A stretch of 64,000 bases of DNA from Rhodococcus sp. 14-1411-2a (lineage in GTDB: Bacteria; Actinomycetota; Actinomycetes; Mycobacteriales; Mycobacteriaceae). How positions within the stretch are numbered: position 1 is the first letter of the stretch; every line of letters starts with the position of its first letter. The position numbers were made by a program, and so were the translations under genes. Shown here in pieces: positions 35,567 through 44,811 of this stretch. The notes below the pieces were generated by a model. That model made no database searches, had not been told where the DNA came from, and worked only from the letters and a program-made list of their open reading frames with translations. The stretch is from positions 310,001 through 374,000 of the forward strand of contig NZ_NPGA01000007.1 of assembly GCF_002259485.1 (NCBI RefSeq). The letters run 5' to 3'.

Positions 35567-36964
35567 ATGGTTCTCCGCTCCGCCACTGCGCCCCGCCGCC
35601 GCTGGGCCACAATGGCTTTTGCAGTCGCATTCGTGCTGACGGCGTGTTCTTCACCTCAGGAAGGGTTCACCGAGATGGACCCAGGCTCGGGCACACTCGT
35701 GGCCTCGTCCGGCTTCGACGTCCGACGGGACGGCTTCTCCTTCCCCAACTGGGGACCGCCGACAGCGGAGCATGGCCTAGGGCTAACACCGGCCTCGATG
35801 CAATCACTGTTCGGGGATGCGGTGTGCACTCCGGGAACCGAGAGCGACCGATGCGTTCTCTCGCCGATGGGACGGGTGACCTCGGAGGTGTTCGAGAACG
35901 GAATGAACGGTGGTCACTGCTTCGGAATGGCCGCGGTCGCAGGGTTGGCCTACCGCAACTCGATCGACACCTCGTCCTTCGTCGCCCCGGGAGCAACACT
36001 GTTCGATGCACGTCCCTCCCCAGCGACCGATGCCGTGATCGCGCGCTACTTCAACACCCAGGAGGTCGAACCGACGGCCGACTCCGAGATGTCCGCACCT
36101 GTGGACGAGGTGATCGATCGACTCACGACCGCGTGGGCCGAAGGGCAGGACCATCTACTCGCGTTCTACACCGAGGACGGAACGTCCGGCCACGCCGTGA
36201 CACCGATCGCGATACGCGATCTGGGCGACAGCACACGCGGAATTGTCATCTACGACAACAACTATCCCGGCGTCGAGAAGATGATCGTCACCGATACGGC
36301 CGCCGATACGTGGTACTACACCACCTCGGCAGACCCCGCCGACGACAGCTACCTGTTCTCCGGTACCCCGGACAATCAGCTGAAGTTGTTTCCGCTGGCC
36401 GAGATGACCGGCGTTCATCAGTGCCCCTCCTGCACGGAGGTCGGTGCGCAGGACCAGGACTACCTGGTGCTGGTCACCGACAACACCAACGATCCGGTCG
36501 ATCTGACCGATGTCGAATGGAGCTTGTCGGTGTCCGACAGTGACCGGGTGCGACGGTCCGCGTTCATCAACAACGACAACACAGCGTTGCTGGAGGCCTC
36601 GATCGACACACCGATGCGGCTGACGCTCTCCGACGTCGCGGACAACGAGCGCGATGCCTCGATCGACATCTCCATCCTGTCCGACGGTTGGGTGGTTCGA
36701 TCGACCTCCCTTCGCCTGCCTGCGGGCGCGTCGATCGTCGCCGAGATCAGCCCTACCGAGCGATCGATGACGCTCACGACCGACACCCCCACCACGAGTG
36801 ATTACACCGCCGCCACCGAGGATGCTCGGGGATCGCGGTCTGCATTCGTCAGCACCATCGACCTACCCGTCGGCGGCGAGCTCGTGGTCGGCCCGACGGA
36901 TACCGATACGTTGCGCCTCACCGACGGTGCAGGACAGGTGCTGCGGGAGGTAGCGATGACCTGA
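35567..36964 (+). CDS. lipoprotein with a papain-like Cys-His-Asp pattern
   Basis: A 465-residue exported lipoprotein: basic n-region ATAPRRRW, hydrophobic core, lipobox LTAC with Cys27. An N-terminal domain (about 60-260) carries NGGHCFGMAAVAGLAY with Cys118, GTSGHAVTPIAI with His209 and GIVIYDNNYPG with Asp230-Asn231. This order and spacing are those of papain/C39-like cysteine peptidases or amidases. A C-terminal region (about 290-465) is beta-rich and Ser/Thr/Asp-rich, resembling Ig-like domains. I do not recognise a named family. The ATG at 35567 has GAAGAGG upstream. With its neighbours it forms an all-envelope cluster. Enzymatic activity is inferred from the triad pattern only. Confidence 0.75.
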   Translation: MVLRSATAPRRRWATMAFAVAFVLTACSSPQEGFTEMDPGSGTLVASSGFDVRRDGFSFPNWGPPTAEHGLGLTPASMQSLFGDAVCTPGTESDRCVLSPMGRVTSEVFENGMNGGHCFGMAAVAGLAYRNSIDTSSFVAPGATLFDARPSPATDAVIARYFNTQEVEPTADSEMSAPVDEVIDRLTTAWAEGQDHLLAFYTEDGTSGHAVTPIAIRDLGDSTRGIVIYDNNYPGVEKMIVTDTAADTWYYTTSADPADDSYLFSGTPDNQLKLFPLAEMTGVHQCPSCTEVGAQDQDYLVLVTDNTNDPVDLTDVEWSLSVSDSDRVRRSAFINNDNTALLEASIDTPMRLTLSDVADNERDASIDISILSDGWVVRSTSLRLPAGASIVAEISPTERSMTLTTDTPTTSDYTAATEDARGSRSAFVSTIDLPVGGELVVGPTDTDTLRLTDGAGQVLREVAMT

Positions 36965-36997
36965 CCACGAACTCGAAGTTGTGGAGTCCATGACGTC

Positions 36998-37052
36998 GAG
37001 TTCGCAGTTGTGCAGACGAAAACGGCCATTTCACCTACGTAACTGCGAACTC
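36998..37052. repeat. inverted repeat after the lipoprotein gene
   Basis: GAGTTCGCAGTT (36998-37009) pairs exactly with AACTGCGAACTC (37041-37052), 31 bases apart. A related stretch (GAACTCGAAGTTGTG) precedes it at about 36967. It probably ends transcription of the upstream cluster, but the long loop makes it weak. Confidence 0.45.
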
Positions 37053-37064
37053 GGCGCAGACACA

Positions 37065-37103
37065 ACAACGCCGCCGGCTCCCGAAGGGAGTCGGCGGCGT
37101 TGT
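37065..37103. terminator. strong hairpin terminator of gltA2
   Basis: Near-perfect 39-base palindrome: ACAACGCCGCCGGCTCCC, loop GAA, then the complement with one G-T pair, 14 bases beyond the gltA2 stop on its downstream side. Confidence 0.85.
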
Positions 37104-37116
37104 CGTGCAGCGAGAT

Positions 37117-38415
37117 CTAGCGGGAGCTGACGTCCTGGTAGTCGCGCTCGGTGTAGCCGGTGTAGATCTGGCGCGGGCGGCCGATCTTGCCGGTCGTGTC
37201 CTCGTTCTGCTCGCGCCAGTGCGCGATCCAGCCCGGGAGCCGGCCCATCGCGAACAGCACCGTGAACATGCGCGGCGGGAAGCCCATCGCGCGGTAGATC
37301 AAGCCGGTGTAGAAGTCCACGTTGGGGTACAGCTTGCGCTCGACGAAGTAGTCGTCGGTCAGCGCGGTCTCCTCGAGCTTGAGCGCAATTTCGAGCAGTT
37401 CGTCGCCGTTGCCGAGCTTGCCGAGGATCGTGTGCGCGGTCTCCTTGACCAGCGTCGCGCGCGGGTCGAAATTCTTGTACACACGGTGTCCGAAGCCCAT
37501 GAGCTTGACGCCGTCTTCCTTGTTCTTGACGCGACGCAGGAAGTCCGTTGCGTCGCCGCCCTCGGCCTTGATCTTGTCCAGCATCTCGAGCACGGCCTGG
37601 TTGGCTCCGCCGTGCAGCGGGCCCCACAGCGCGTTGATGCCGCCGGAGATCGAGGTGAACAGGTTGGCCTGCGAGGATCCGACGAGACGCACCGTCGACG
37701 TCGAGCAGTTCTGCTCGTGGTCGGCATGCAGGATGAGCAGCATGTCCAGTGCCTTGACGATCTCGGGATCGACCTCGTACGGCTCGGCCGGGAAGCCGAA
37801 CGTCAGGCGCAGGAAGTTCTCGACCAGGCTCTTGGAGTTGTCCGGGTACAGGAACGGCTGACCGACGGACTTCTTGTAGGCGTACGCCGCGATGGTCGGC
37901 AGCTTGGCCAGCAAGCGGATGGTCGAGAGCTCGACCTGCTCCGGGTCGTTCGGGTCGAGCGAATCCTGGTAGTACGCCGACAGCGCGTTGACGGCACTCG
38001 ACAGCACCGGCATCGGGTGCGCGTTACGCGGGAAACCGTCGAAGAACCGCTTGAGGTCCTCGTGCAGCAGAGTGTGCCGACGGATCTTGTCGGTGAACTT
38101 CTCGAGCTGATCCTCGGACGGCAGCTCACCGTAGATCAGCAGGTAGCTGACCTCGATGAACGAAGACTTGCCCGCGAGCTGTTCGATCGGGTAACCGCGG
38201 TAGCGCAGGATGCCTGCGTCACCGTCGATGTAGGTGATGGCCGACTTGGTCGACGCGGTGTTGACGAACCCGCCGTCCAACGTCGTGTAGCCGGTGGTGG
38301 CCAGCAACTTCCCCAGCTCGATGCCGTTGTTGCCCTCGGAGGCCTCGGCAATCGACATGGAGTATTCGCCACCGGGATAGGTGAGGGTGGCTTTGGCATC
38401 ATTCTCAGCGGGCAC
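37117..38415 (-). CDS. gltA2: citrate synthase, main TCA enzyme
   Basis: Type II-like hexameric citrate synthase of 432 residues condensing acetyl-CoA and oxaloacetate. The catalytic triad is present: His in WGPLHGGANQAV (near 277), His in MGFGHRVYKNFDPR (near 316) and Asp in YPNVDFYTGLIYRAMG (near 372). The start is the GTG at 38415, with GAGAGGG upstream and the conserved ATLTYPGGEYSM shortly after; upstream in-frame sequence is not conserved-looking. The neighbours differ from M. tuberculosis, but the order gltA2 ... citA ... serC is kept. It is followed by a strong terminator and is monocistronic or the last gene of its unit. Confidence 0.95.
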   Translation of the reverse strand: MPAENDAKATLTYPGGEYSMSIAEASEGNNGIELGKLLATTGYTTLDGGFVNTASTKSAITYIDGDAGILRYRGYPIEQLAGKSSFIEVSYLLIYGELPSEDQLEKFTDKIRRHTLLHEDLKRFFDGFPRNAHPMPVLSSAVNALSAYYQDSLDPNDPEQVELSTIRLLAKLPTIAAYAYKKSVGQPFLYPDNSKSLVENFLRLTFGFPAEPYEVDPEIVKALDMLLILHADHEQNCSTSTVRLVGSSQANLFTSISGGINALWGPLHGGANQAVLEMLDKIKAEGGDATDFLRRVKNKEDGVKLMGFGHRVYKNFDPRATLVKETAHTILGKLGNGDELLEIALKLEETALTDDYFVERKLYPNVDFYTGLIYRAMGFPPRMFTVLFAMGRLPGWIAHWREQNEDTTGKIGRPRQIYTGYTERDYQDVSSR

Positions 38416-38485
38416 GAATGGTCCCTCTCGAACTCGTGTAACGGACACGTACTTGAAGCGGACAGTTCTAACGTCGATAGTGAAA

Positions 38486-39424
38486 CTAGTCTCTCGACGC
38501 CTCGGACGCCCAGGGAGGGTCGGCACCGGGTCGAGAAACCGTGATCGCCGCTGCTTTCGCGGCGAACTCGAGCGCTTCTCGCCAATCTTCCTTGCTCATC
38601 TCTTTCACCGCGTTCGATGTGATAATGGTCTCCTTCTGCAGAAAGCTCAGCAGAGCTCCGTGCACGGTGTCACCAGCGCCGATCGTGTCCACGACGTCGA
38701 CCGCGACACCAGGGACCGTGATTTCCTCGGATGCGGTGAAGACCGAGATGCCGTCGCCACCGCGGGTCATGACCACCGCGGTGACCCCTGCCGCGAGCCA
38801 GTCGTCGACGGTGGTCCCCTGCGTTCCGAGCCCCAACCAGAACGAGTCGTCCTCGGACACCTTGAGAATGTCGATGCTGGGCAGCCACGAACGGAAGCGG
38901 TCGCGAAACCCGTCGGCGGTGATGTCTCCGCTGGTGCTGTCGATGGCAGCGGGCCGGATGTTCGGATCGAGCATCGTGAGCTTGCCCGCCGCCCGGGCCC
39001 GGTGCAGCAGGCCCGCGTACATCGACGCGCCGGGCTCGTACAGCAGCGACAGTGTGCCGAACGAGAGCACGCTGATCTCGTCGGGCAGATCGCCGGGATC
39101 GGCGACGAGGCGGTCGGCTGTGCCGTCGGCGTAGAACGAGTACTCGGCACTGCCGTCCTCGGCGAGCGTGGTCATCGCCAACGTCGTCGGTTCGTCGCCG
39201 CGCTGCACCCACGTGGTGTCCACTCCCGCGTCGCGCAGGCTCGCCAGGATCTGCTCCCCGAACGGGTCGCGGGAGATCCGCGAGAGATACGCGACGGGCG
39301 AACCCAGTCGACCGATCGCGACGGCGACATTGAACGGCCCGCCGCCGAGTTTGGGCGAAAGCAGCGGGCCCTCGTGCACCGGAACCAGGTCGACCAACGC
39401 CTCGCCGCACACCAGAATGGTCAC
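38486..39424 (-). CDS. PfkB-family carbohydrate kinase (fructokinase-like)
   Basis: Ribokinase-fold sugar kinase of 312 residues. PfkB signature 1 is GGGPFNVAVAIGRLGSPVAYLS (near 27-48, split) and signature 2 is DVVDTIGAGDTVHGALL (near 245-261), with the catalytic Asp in GAGDTV. The N-terminus ILVCGEALVDLVP and substrate-site residues in LLSPKLGGG fit fructokinases. The GTG at 39424 overlaps the mutarotase stop by 4 nt (GTGA), so the two are translationally coupled. It probably phosphorylates a sugar whose anomers are interconverted by the upstream gene product. It is the last gene of the pdxH operon. Confidence 0.9.
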   Translation of the reverse strand: MTILVCGEALVDLVPVHEGPLLSPKLGGGPFNVAVAIGRLGSPVAYLSRISRDPFGEQILASLRDAGVDTTWVQRGDEPTTLAMTTLAEDGSAEYSFYADGTADRLVADPGDLPDEISVLSFGTLSLLYEPGASMYAGLLHRARAAGKLTMLDPNIRPAAIDSTSGDITADGFRDRFRSWLPSIDILKVSEDDSFWLGLGTQGTTVDDWLAAGVTAVVMTRGGDGISVFTASEEITVPGVAVDVVDTIGAGDTVHGALLSFLQKETIITSNAVKEMSKEDWREALEFAAKAAAITVSRPGADPPWASEASRD

Positions 39425-40341
39425 TTCTCGTACCTCATTCCCCAGGTGCCCGACCAGGATTGCCCCGGATCCAGCACGATCAGATCGATCTCGGAATTCA
39501 ACGCATCGGGTGGGCAGGTCATCGGCTCGATCGCCAAGGCCCGCCCTCGATCGGGATAGGCCTGATCGTTGGCGGGATCGGCGGTGAACACCTGCACCCA
39601 CCCGAAGCTGCTGTCGGTCCACAGCACCGTCGCGGTGCCGTCGGGACCACGAAGAACATGGCTCGCTCGGCCGTCGGCCTCGGGTAGCGACGCGCTGTAC
39701 GGGGTGTCGAGCTGCACGCCCTGCAGCATCCGCGGCTGCCGGAAGTCGTACTCGGTATCGGCAGTCGGCACCGAATTGCCCACTGGCAGATTGCGCACCG
39801 AGTCGAGCGGCAGCCGCGTGCCGGCCGAGAGCTCGAGCGTGCACTCGTCGAGCGGCACGTCTCCCACCCTGACGAACGTGTGAAAACCCATCCCGTACGG
39901 CGCCGGTGAATCACCGGTGTTCTTCGCCGACGCGGTGACGGTGAGACCGTCCGCCGACAGCTCGTGCGCCACGGTCACCGTCACCGAGAACGGCCAGCCC
40001 TGATGTGTCCCGACGTCCACGCTCTGCTCGACGCGAGAGTCGCTGTGCTCGTTCAGGGTCCATTCCACCCGCCGGACGAAACCGTGACTGGCGTTGTTGC
40101 GCGCGGGCTCGGTGATCTCCATCCGATGCTCGACGCCTTCGAACGTGAACGTGCCGTCGGCCGTTCGATTGGGCCACGGGGCCAACACCAGTCCCGCCGA
40201 CAGCGGCGGCTTCGAACCCGCCTCCCAGGTCTCGGTGAGCGGTGCGCCGTCGTATTCGAGCACCCGCAGACCCGCTCCGACGGCAGCGATGTCTGCCCGA
40301 TACTTACCGCTCGTCAACGAGTAGGTCTGTGCGTCAGCCAT
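39421..40341 (-). CDS. aldose 1-epimerase (mutarotase) family protein
   Basis: Beta-sandwich galactose-mutarotase-like protein of 306 residues. Landmarks are LAPWPNRTADGTFTFEG (near 55, the Arg-containing substrate loop), NNASHGFVRRVEW (near 81, catalytic His), GFHTFVRVG (near 151, second His) and ALAIEPMTCPPDALN (near 275, catalytic Glu). It interconverts alpha and beta anomers of aldohexoses. I favour the ATG at 40341, which overlaps the end of the MFS gene by 8 bases; an ATG three codons earlier is equally possible. Coupling to MFS and kinase suggests a sugar uptake or salvage unit. Confidence 0.88.
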   Translation of the reverse strand: MADAQTYSLTSGKYRADIAAVGAGLRVLEYDGAPLTETWEAGSKPPLSAGLVLAPWPNRTADGTFTFEGVEHRMEITEPARNNASHGFVRRVEWTLNEHSDSRVEQSVDVGTHQGWPFSVTVTVAHELSADGLTVTASAKNTGDSPAPYGMGFHTFVRVGDVPLDECTLELSAGTRLPLDSVRNLPVGNSVPTADTEYDFRQPRMLQGVQLDTPYSASLPEADGRASHVLRGPDGTATVLWTDSSFGWVQVFTADPANDQAYPDRGRALAIEPMTCPPDALNSEIDLIVLDPGQSWSGTWGMRYEK

Positions 40342-41626
40342 GAGTGCCATTCTTTACCACCGCACCCACTCGGTACCGGATGAATGCCGGAAGAGCCAAC
40401 GCGGCGATCGAGACACCGATGACGACCAGCACGCCGCCGCCCGCCGCGGCGGCCGCCGTCCCCACCGACGCCGCTGCGGCCCCGTGCAGGACGTCGCCGA
40501 CGCGCGGACCTCCGGCAACCACGACGATGAAGACACCCTGTAGCCGGCCACGCATCTCGTCGGTGGCGACCTGCTGCAGCATCGTGCTGCGGAAGGCCGC
40601 CGAGATCATGTCGGCTCCGCCGCCGAGGGCCAGGAACGCCAACGCGAACCACAGGGCGACGGTGGTGGCCCCGTCGGTGGCCGCGCCGACGGCCAGACCG
40701 AAGCCGATCATCGCCACGCCCCACACGACGATGCAGATCAGCACCGCCAGGCCCTGCCTGCGCACTCGTGGCAGCCAGCCGGAGAACACTCCACCCACCA
40801 CCGCGCCCGCGGACATCGCTGCGAACAGCATGCCCAGCACCGGACCGCCCGACGCCGGATCGCCGAAGCTCTCGTGTGCGATCTGCGGAAAGAGCGCACG
40901 GGGCATACCGAACACCATCGCGATGATGTCGACGACGAACGAGGCCAGCAGCACCTTCTGCGTCGCGAGGTAGGCGAAACCGTCGAACACCGAGCGCAAT
41001 CCGGCGCGCTGACCCGACTTCGCCGGTGGAATTCCCGGCAGCCGGATCACTGCCCACAGTGTGGCGAACAGTGCGATGGTGTCGATCAGGTAGAGGGTCT
41101 CGAGCCCGATGTAGTAGATGAGGATGCCTGCGCTGAGCGGTCCGGCGATAGCGCCGAAGTTCATCACCGTCATGTTCAGTGAATTCGCGGCGGGCAGCTG
41201 CTCGGCGGGCAGGATTCGCGGGAGGATCGCGCTGCGCGTCGGTTGATTCACCGCGAAGAAGGCCTGCTGAACGGCCAACAGCACCAAGATGATCCACACG
41301 TTGTTCAGGTCGAGGAACGCCTGCAACCAGAACAGGGCGGAGGTACCGATCAGACCGCAGGTGGTGATCATCAACAGCGTGCGGCGGTCCATCACATCGG
41401 CCAGCGCCCCGCCCCACAGACCGAACACGATCAGCGGCACCAGCGCGAAGACACCGGTGAGACCCACGTACGCCGAACTCAGCGTGATCTGGAAAACCTG
41501 TTGTGGCACAGCGACGATGGACAGCTGCGCCCCGATGACGGTGACGATGTTCGCCAACCACAGCCGCTTGTAGGCGGGGGTCTTCAGCGGAGTCGTATCG
41601 GCAAGAATGCCGCGCAATCCGCTCAC
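40334..41626 (-). CDS. MFS transporter (EntS/MFS_3 type)
   Basis: Twelve-helix transporter of 430 residues. The N-terminus PLKTPAYKRLWLANIVTVIGAQLSIVAVPQQVFQIT (about 13-47) and the loop 2-3 motif GLWGGALADVMDRRTLLM (near 70) match the EntS/MFS_3 exporters (enterobactin exporter, macrolide efflux). VNQPTRSAILPRILPAEQLPAANSLN (near 125-150) is typical of that group. The family is mostly efflux. The GTG start overlaps the pdxH stop by 4 nt. Its partner genes (mutarotase, kinase) act on sugars, so either it moves a sugar or the operon mixes unrelated functions. Confidence 0.88.
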   Translation of the reverse strand: MSGLRGILADTTPLKTPAYKRLWLANIVTVIGAQLSIVAVPQQVFQITLSSAYVGLTGVFALVPLIVFGLWGGALADVMDRRTLLMITTCGLIGTSALFWLQAFLDLNNVWIILVLLAVQQAFFAVNQPTRSAILPRILPAEQLPAANSLNMTVMNFGAIAGPLSAGILIYYIGLETLYLIDTIALFATLWAVIRLPGIPPAKSGQRAGLRSVFDGFAYLATQKVLLASFVVDIIAMVFGMPRALFPQIAHESFGDPASGGPVLGMLFAAMSAGAVVGGVFSGWLPRVRRQGLAVLICIVVWGVAMIGFGLAVGAATDGATTVALWFALAFLALGGGADMISAAFRSTMLQQVATDEMRGRLQGVFIVVVAGGPRVGDVLHGAAAASVGTAAAAAGGGVLVVIGVSIAALALPAFIRYRVGAVVKNGTHG

Positions 41627-42270
41627 GGCTGCAGACGCTCGATCACACCGCTTGCCACCGTCAGGCGAATTCGGTTGTGCATGCGGCTCGTTCGGCCCTG
41701 CCAGAATTCGACCGTCTCAGGTTCGACGCGAAAACCGCCCCAGTTCGGCGGAACCGGCACCTCGATGCCGTCGAACGTCGCGGTGACCTCGGCCAGTCGC
41801 GCAGCCAGATCCTCCCGCGAGCCGATGGGCCGCGACTGCTCGGACGCCCATGCCCCCAGCTGGGAGCCGCGGGGCCGGGTGCGCCAATAGGTTTGCGTCG
41901 TCTCGGCGTCGACCCTGACCACCGGGCCTCGAACGGTGACCTGGCGGGCAATTCCGATCCACGGGAACGTGATCGACGCATACGGCGTCACGGTGAGCGC
42001 ACGGCCCTTGTCGGAGTCGTAGTTGGTGTAGAACACCACCCCGTCCGCGTCGAAGTCCTTGCACAACACGGTGCGGGTGGCGGGTCTACCCGCCTCGTCG
42101 ACCGTCCCCAACACGATGGCGTTGGGCTCGGGCAGATTCGCCGCTATCGCGTCGGACAACCACTGCTGCGCCAGCGCACACCACCCGTCCGCCAGAGCAT
42201 CGACGTCGAGGTCCTCGGGCTCTCCGTAGTCCACCCGCATGTTCGCCAGGCGCTGTTCTTCTGCAGACAC
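41623..42270 (-). CDS. pdxH: pyridoxine/pyridoxamine 5'-phosphate oxidase
   Basis: FMN-dependent oxidase of 215 residues that makes pyridoxal 5'-phosphate from PNP or PMP. Landmarks are NAIVLGTVDEAGRPATRTVLCKDFDADGVVFYTNYDSDKG (about 52-92), IARQVTVRGPVVRV (near 109), WASEQSRPIGSRE (near 139) and the C-terminal RMHNRIRLT with ERLQP, the classic PdxH end. The GTG at 42270 is the only plausible start and lies directly before the conserved SAEEQRLANMRVDYGE. It is the first gene of a coupled four-gene operon and is divergent from citA. PLP made here could serve the nearby serC. Confidence 0.93.
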   Translation of the reverse strand: MSAEEQRLANMRVDYGEPEDLDVDALADGWCALAQQWLSDAIAANLPEPNAIVLGTVDEAGRPATRTVLCKDFDADGVVFYTNYDSDKGRALTVTPYASITFPWIGIARQVTVRGPVVRVDAETTQTYWRTRPRGSQLGAWASEQSRPIGSREDLAARLAEVTATFDGIEVPVPPNWGGFRVEPETVEFWQGRTSRMHNRIRLTVASGVIERLQP

Positions 42271-42375
42271 AAGCCCAGACGCTACTCCCGCGTAGATCCC
42301 GGCTATGGTTCTGACGAAGTACGCCCGGATGCGGCGCAGAGCCGGGTGCAGTTGCGACGAGGGAGTCCACAGGCC

Positions 42376-43494
42376 ATGGCTGTTCAACGAGTTCCCGAGG
42401 ATTTCGTCTCCGGCCTCGAAGGTGTCGTCGCGTTCACCTCCGACATCGCCGAGCCCGACAAGGACGGTGGCGCACTGCGGTATCGCGGCGTCGACATCGA
42501 GGAACTCGTCGCGCAGAACGTGACCTTCGGTGATGTCTGGGCACTGCTCGTCGACGGCGAGTTCGGTCGAGGACTTCCACCGGCCGAACCGTTCCCCCTG
42601 CCGATCCACACCGGCGACGTCCGCGTCGACGTCCAAGCCGGCCTGGCGATGCTCGCGCCCATCTGGGGCTACCAGCCGCTGCTCGACATCGACGACTCCA
42701 CCGCCCGCGACAACCTCGCCCGCGCCTCGGTGATGGCTCTGTCCTACGTCGCTCAGTCCGCTCGCGGCATCTACCAGCCTGCTGTACCGCAGAGCCGCAT
42801 CGATCAGGCCGCCACCGTGACCGAACGCTTCATGGTCCGCTGGAAGGGCGAACCGGATCCCGCCCACGTCGCCGCCATCGACGCGTACTGGGTCTCGGCC
42901 GCCGAACACGGCATGAACGCCTCGACGTTCACCGCACGTGTCATCGCCTCCACGGGAGCCGACGTCGCCGCCTGCCTCTCGGGTGCCATCGGTGCAATGT
43001 CCGGTCCCCTGCACGGCGGCGCGCCCGCTCGCGTCCTGCCGATGATCGAGGAGGTCGAGAGAACCGGTGACGCACGCGCTCTCATCACCGGCATCCTGGA
43101 CCGCAAAGAGAAGCTCATGGGCTTCGGACACCGCGTCTACCGCGCCGAGGACCCCCGCGCCCGCGTGCTGCGCGCCACCGCCAAGAGGCTGAACGCACCC
43201 CGCTACGAAGTCGCCGCCGCGCTCGAGCAGGCGGCACTGACCGAACTGCGCGAGCGCCGCCCCGACCGCGCCATCGAAACCAACGTCGAGTTCTGGGCCG
43301 CGGTGATCCTCGACTTCGCCGAGGTGCCGGCGCACATGATGCCCGCCATGTTCACCTGTGGCCGTACCGCGGGCTGGTGCGCGCACATCCTGGAGCAGAA
43401 GCGCCTGGGCAAGCTCGTCCGACCGGCTGCCCTCTACACCGGCCCCGAACCCCGCAGGCCCGAGTCCGTCGACGGCTGGGACCTGATCCGGTAG
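42376..43494 (+). CDS. citA: citrate synthase paralogue
   Basis: Second citrate synthase, 372 residues, of the short type found in mycobacteria as CitA (Rv0889c). It has His213 in MSGPLHGGAPAR and His252 in MGFGHRVYRAEDPR. At the position of the catalytic Asp (NVDFY in gltA2) it has Glu305 in TNVEFWAAVIL, which I recall as a feature of this subfamily. The C-terminus (CAHILEQKRLGKLVRPAALYTGPEPRRPESVDGW) is as in CitA. It may act as a methylcitrate synthase or a condition-specific citrate synthase. The ATG at 42376 is well placed; serC follows 69 bases later. Confidence 0.92.
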   Translation: MAVQRVPEDFVSGLEGVVAFTSDIAEPDKDGGALRYRGVDIEELVAQNVTFGDVWALLVDGEFGRGLPPAEPFPLPIHTGDVRVDVQAGLAMLAPIWGYQPLLDIDDSTARDNLARASVMALSYVAQSARGIYQPAVPQSRIDQAATVTERFMVRWKGEPDPAHVAAIDAYWVSAAEHGMNASTFTARVIASTGADVAACLSGAIGAMSGPLHGGAPARVLPMIEEVERTGDARALITGILDRKEKLMGFGHRVYRAEDPRARVLRATAKRLNAPRYEVAAALEQAALTELRERRPDRAIETNVEFWAAVILDFAEVPAHMMPAMFTCGRTAGWCAHILEQKRLGKLVRPAALYTGPEPRRPESVDGWDLIR

Positions 43495-43509
43495 TCGACG
43501 GTGCCATGA

Positions 43510-44685
<1,176 letters not shown>

Positions 44686-44691
44686 TCAGCA

Positions 44692-44720
44692 GGGCAGGAG
44701 TGGAGCCTGCGGAACGACCA
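44692..44720 (+). repeat. 29-bp dispersed intergenic repeat, copy 2
   Basis: Identical over 29 bases to the copy at 10176-10204. It begins 7 bases after the serC stop, in the 126-base gap before the rhomboid-like gene. Confidence 0.75.
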
Positions 44721-44764
44721 TTCCCAGCAAGCTCACAGCTACGGCGCTCCCTTCGCGGCCTACA

Positions 44765-44784
44765 CTTGCTATCAAGTAAGCAAG
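44765..44784. promoter_or_regulatory. candidate operator upstream of rhomboid-like gene
   Basis: CTTGCT-ATCAAGTA-AGCAAG, a perfect 6-nt inverted repeat with 8-nt spacer, 28 bases before the ATG at 44812. The size suits a TetR/PadR-like dimer. No neighbouring regulator gene identifies the factor. Confidence 0.4.
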
Positions 44785-44811
44785 CGTAACGACCTCGGAG
44801 GGAGCGCTCGT

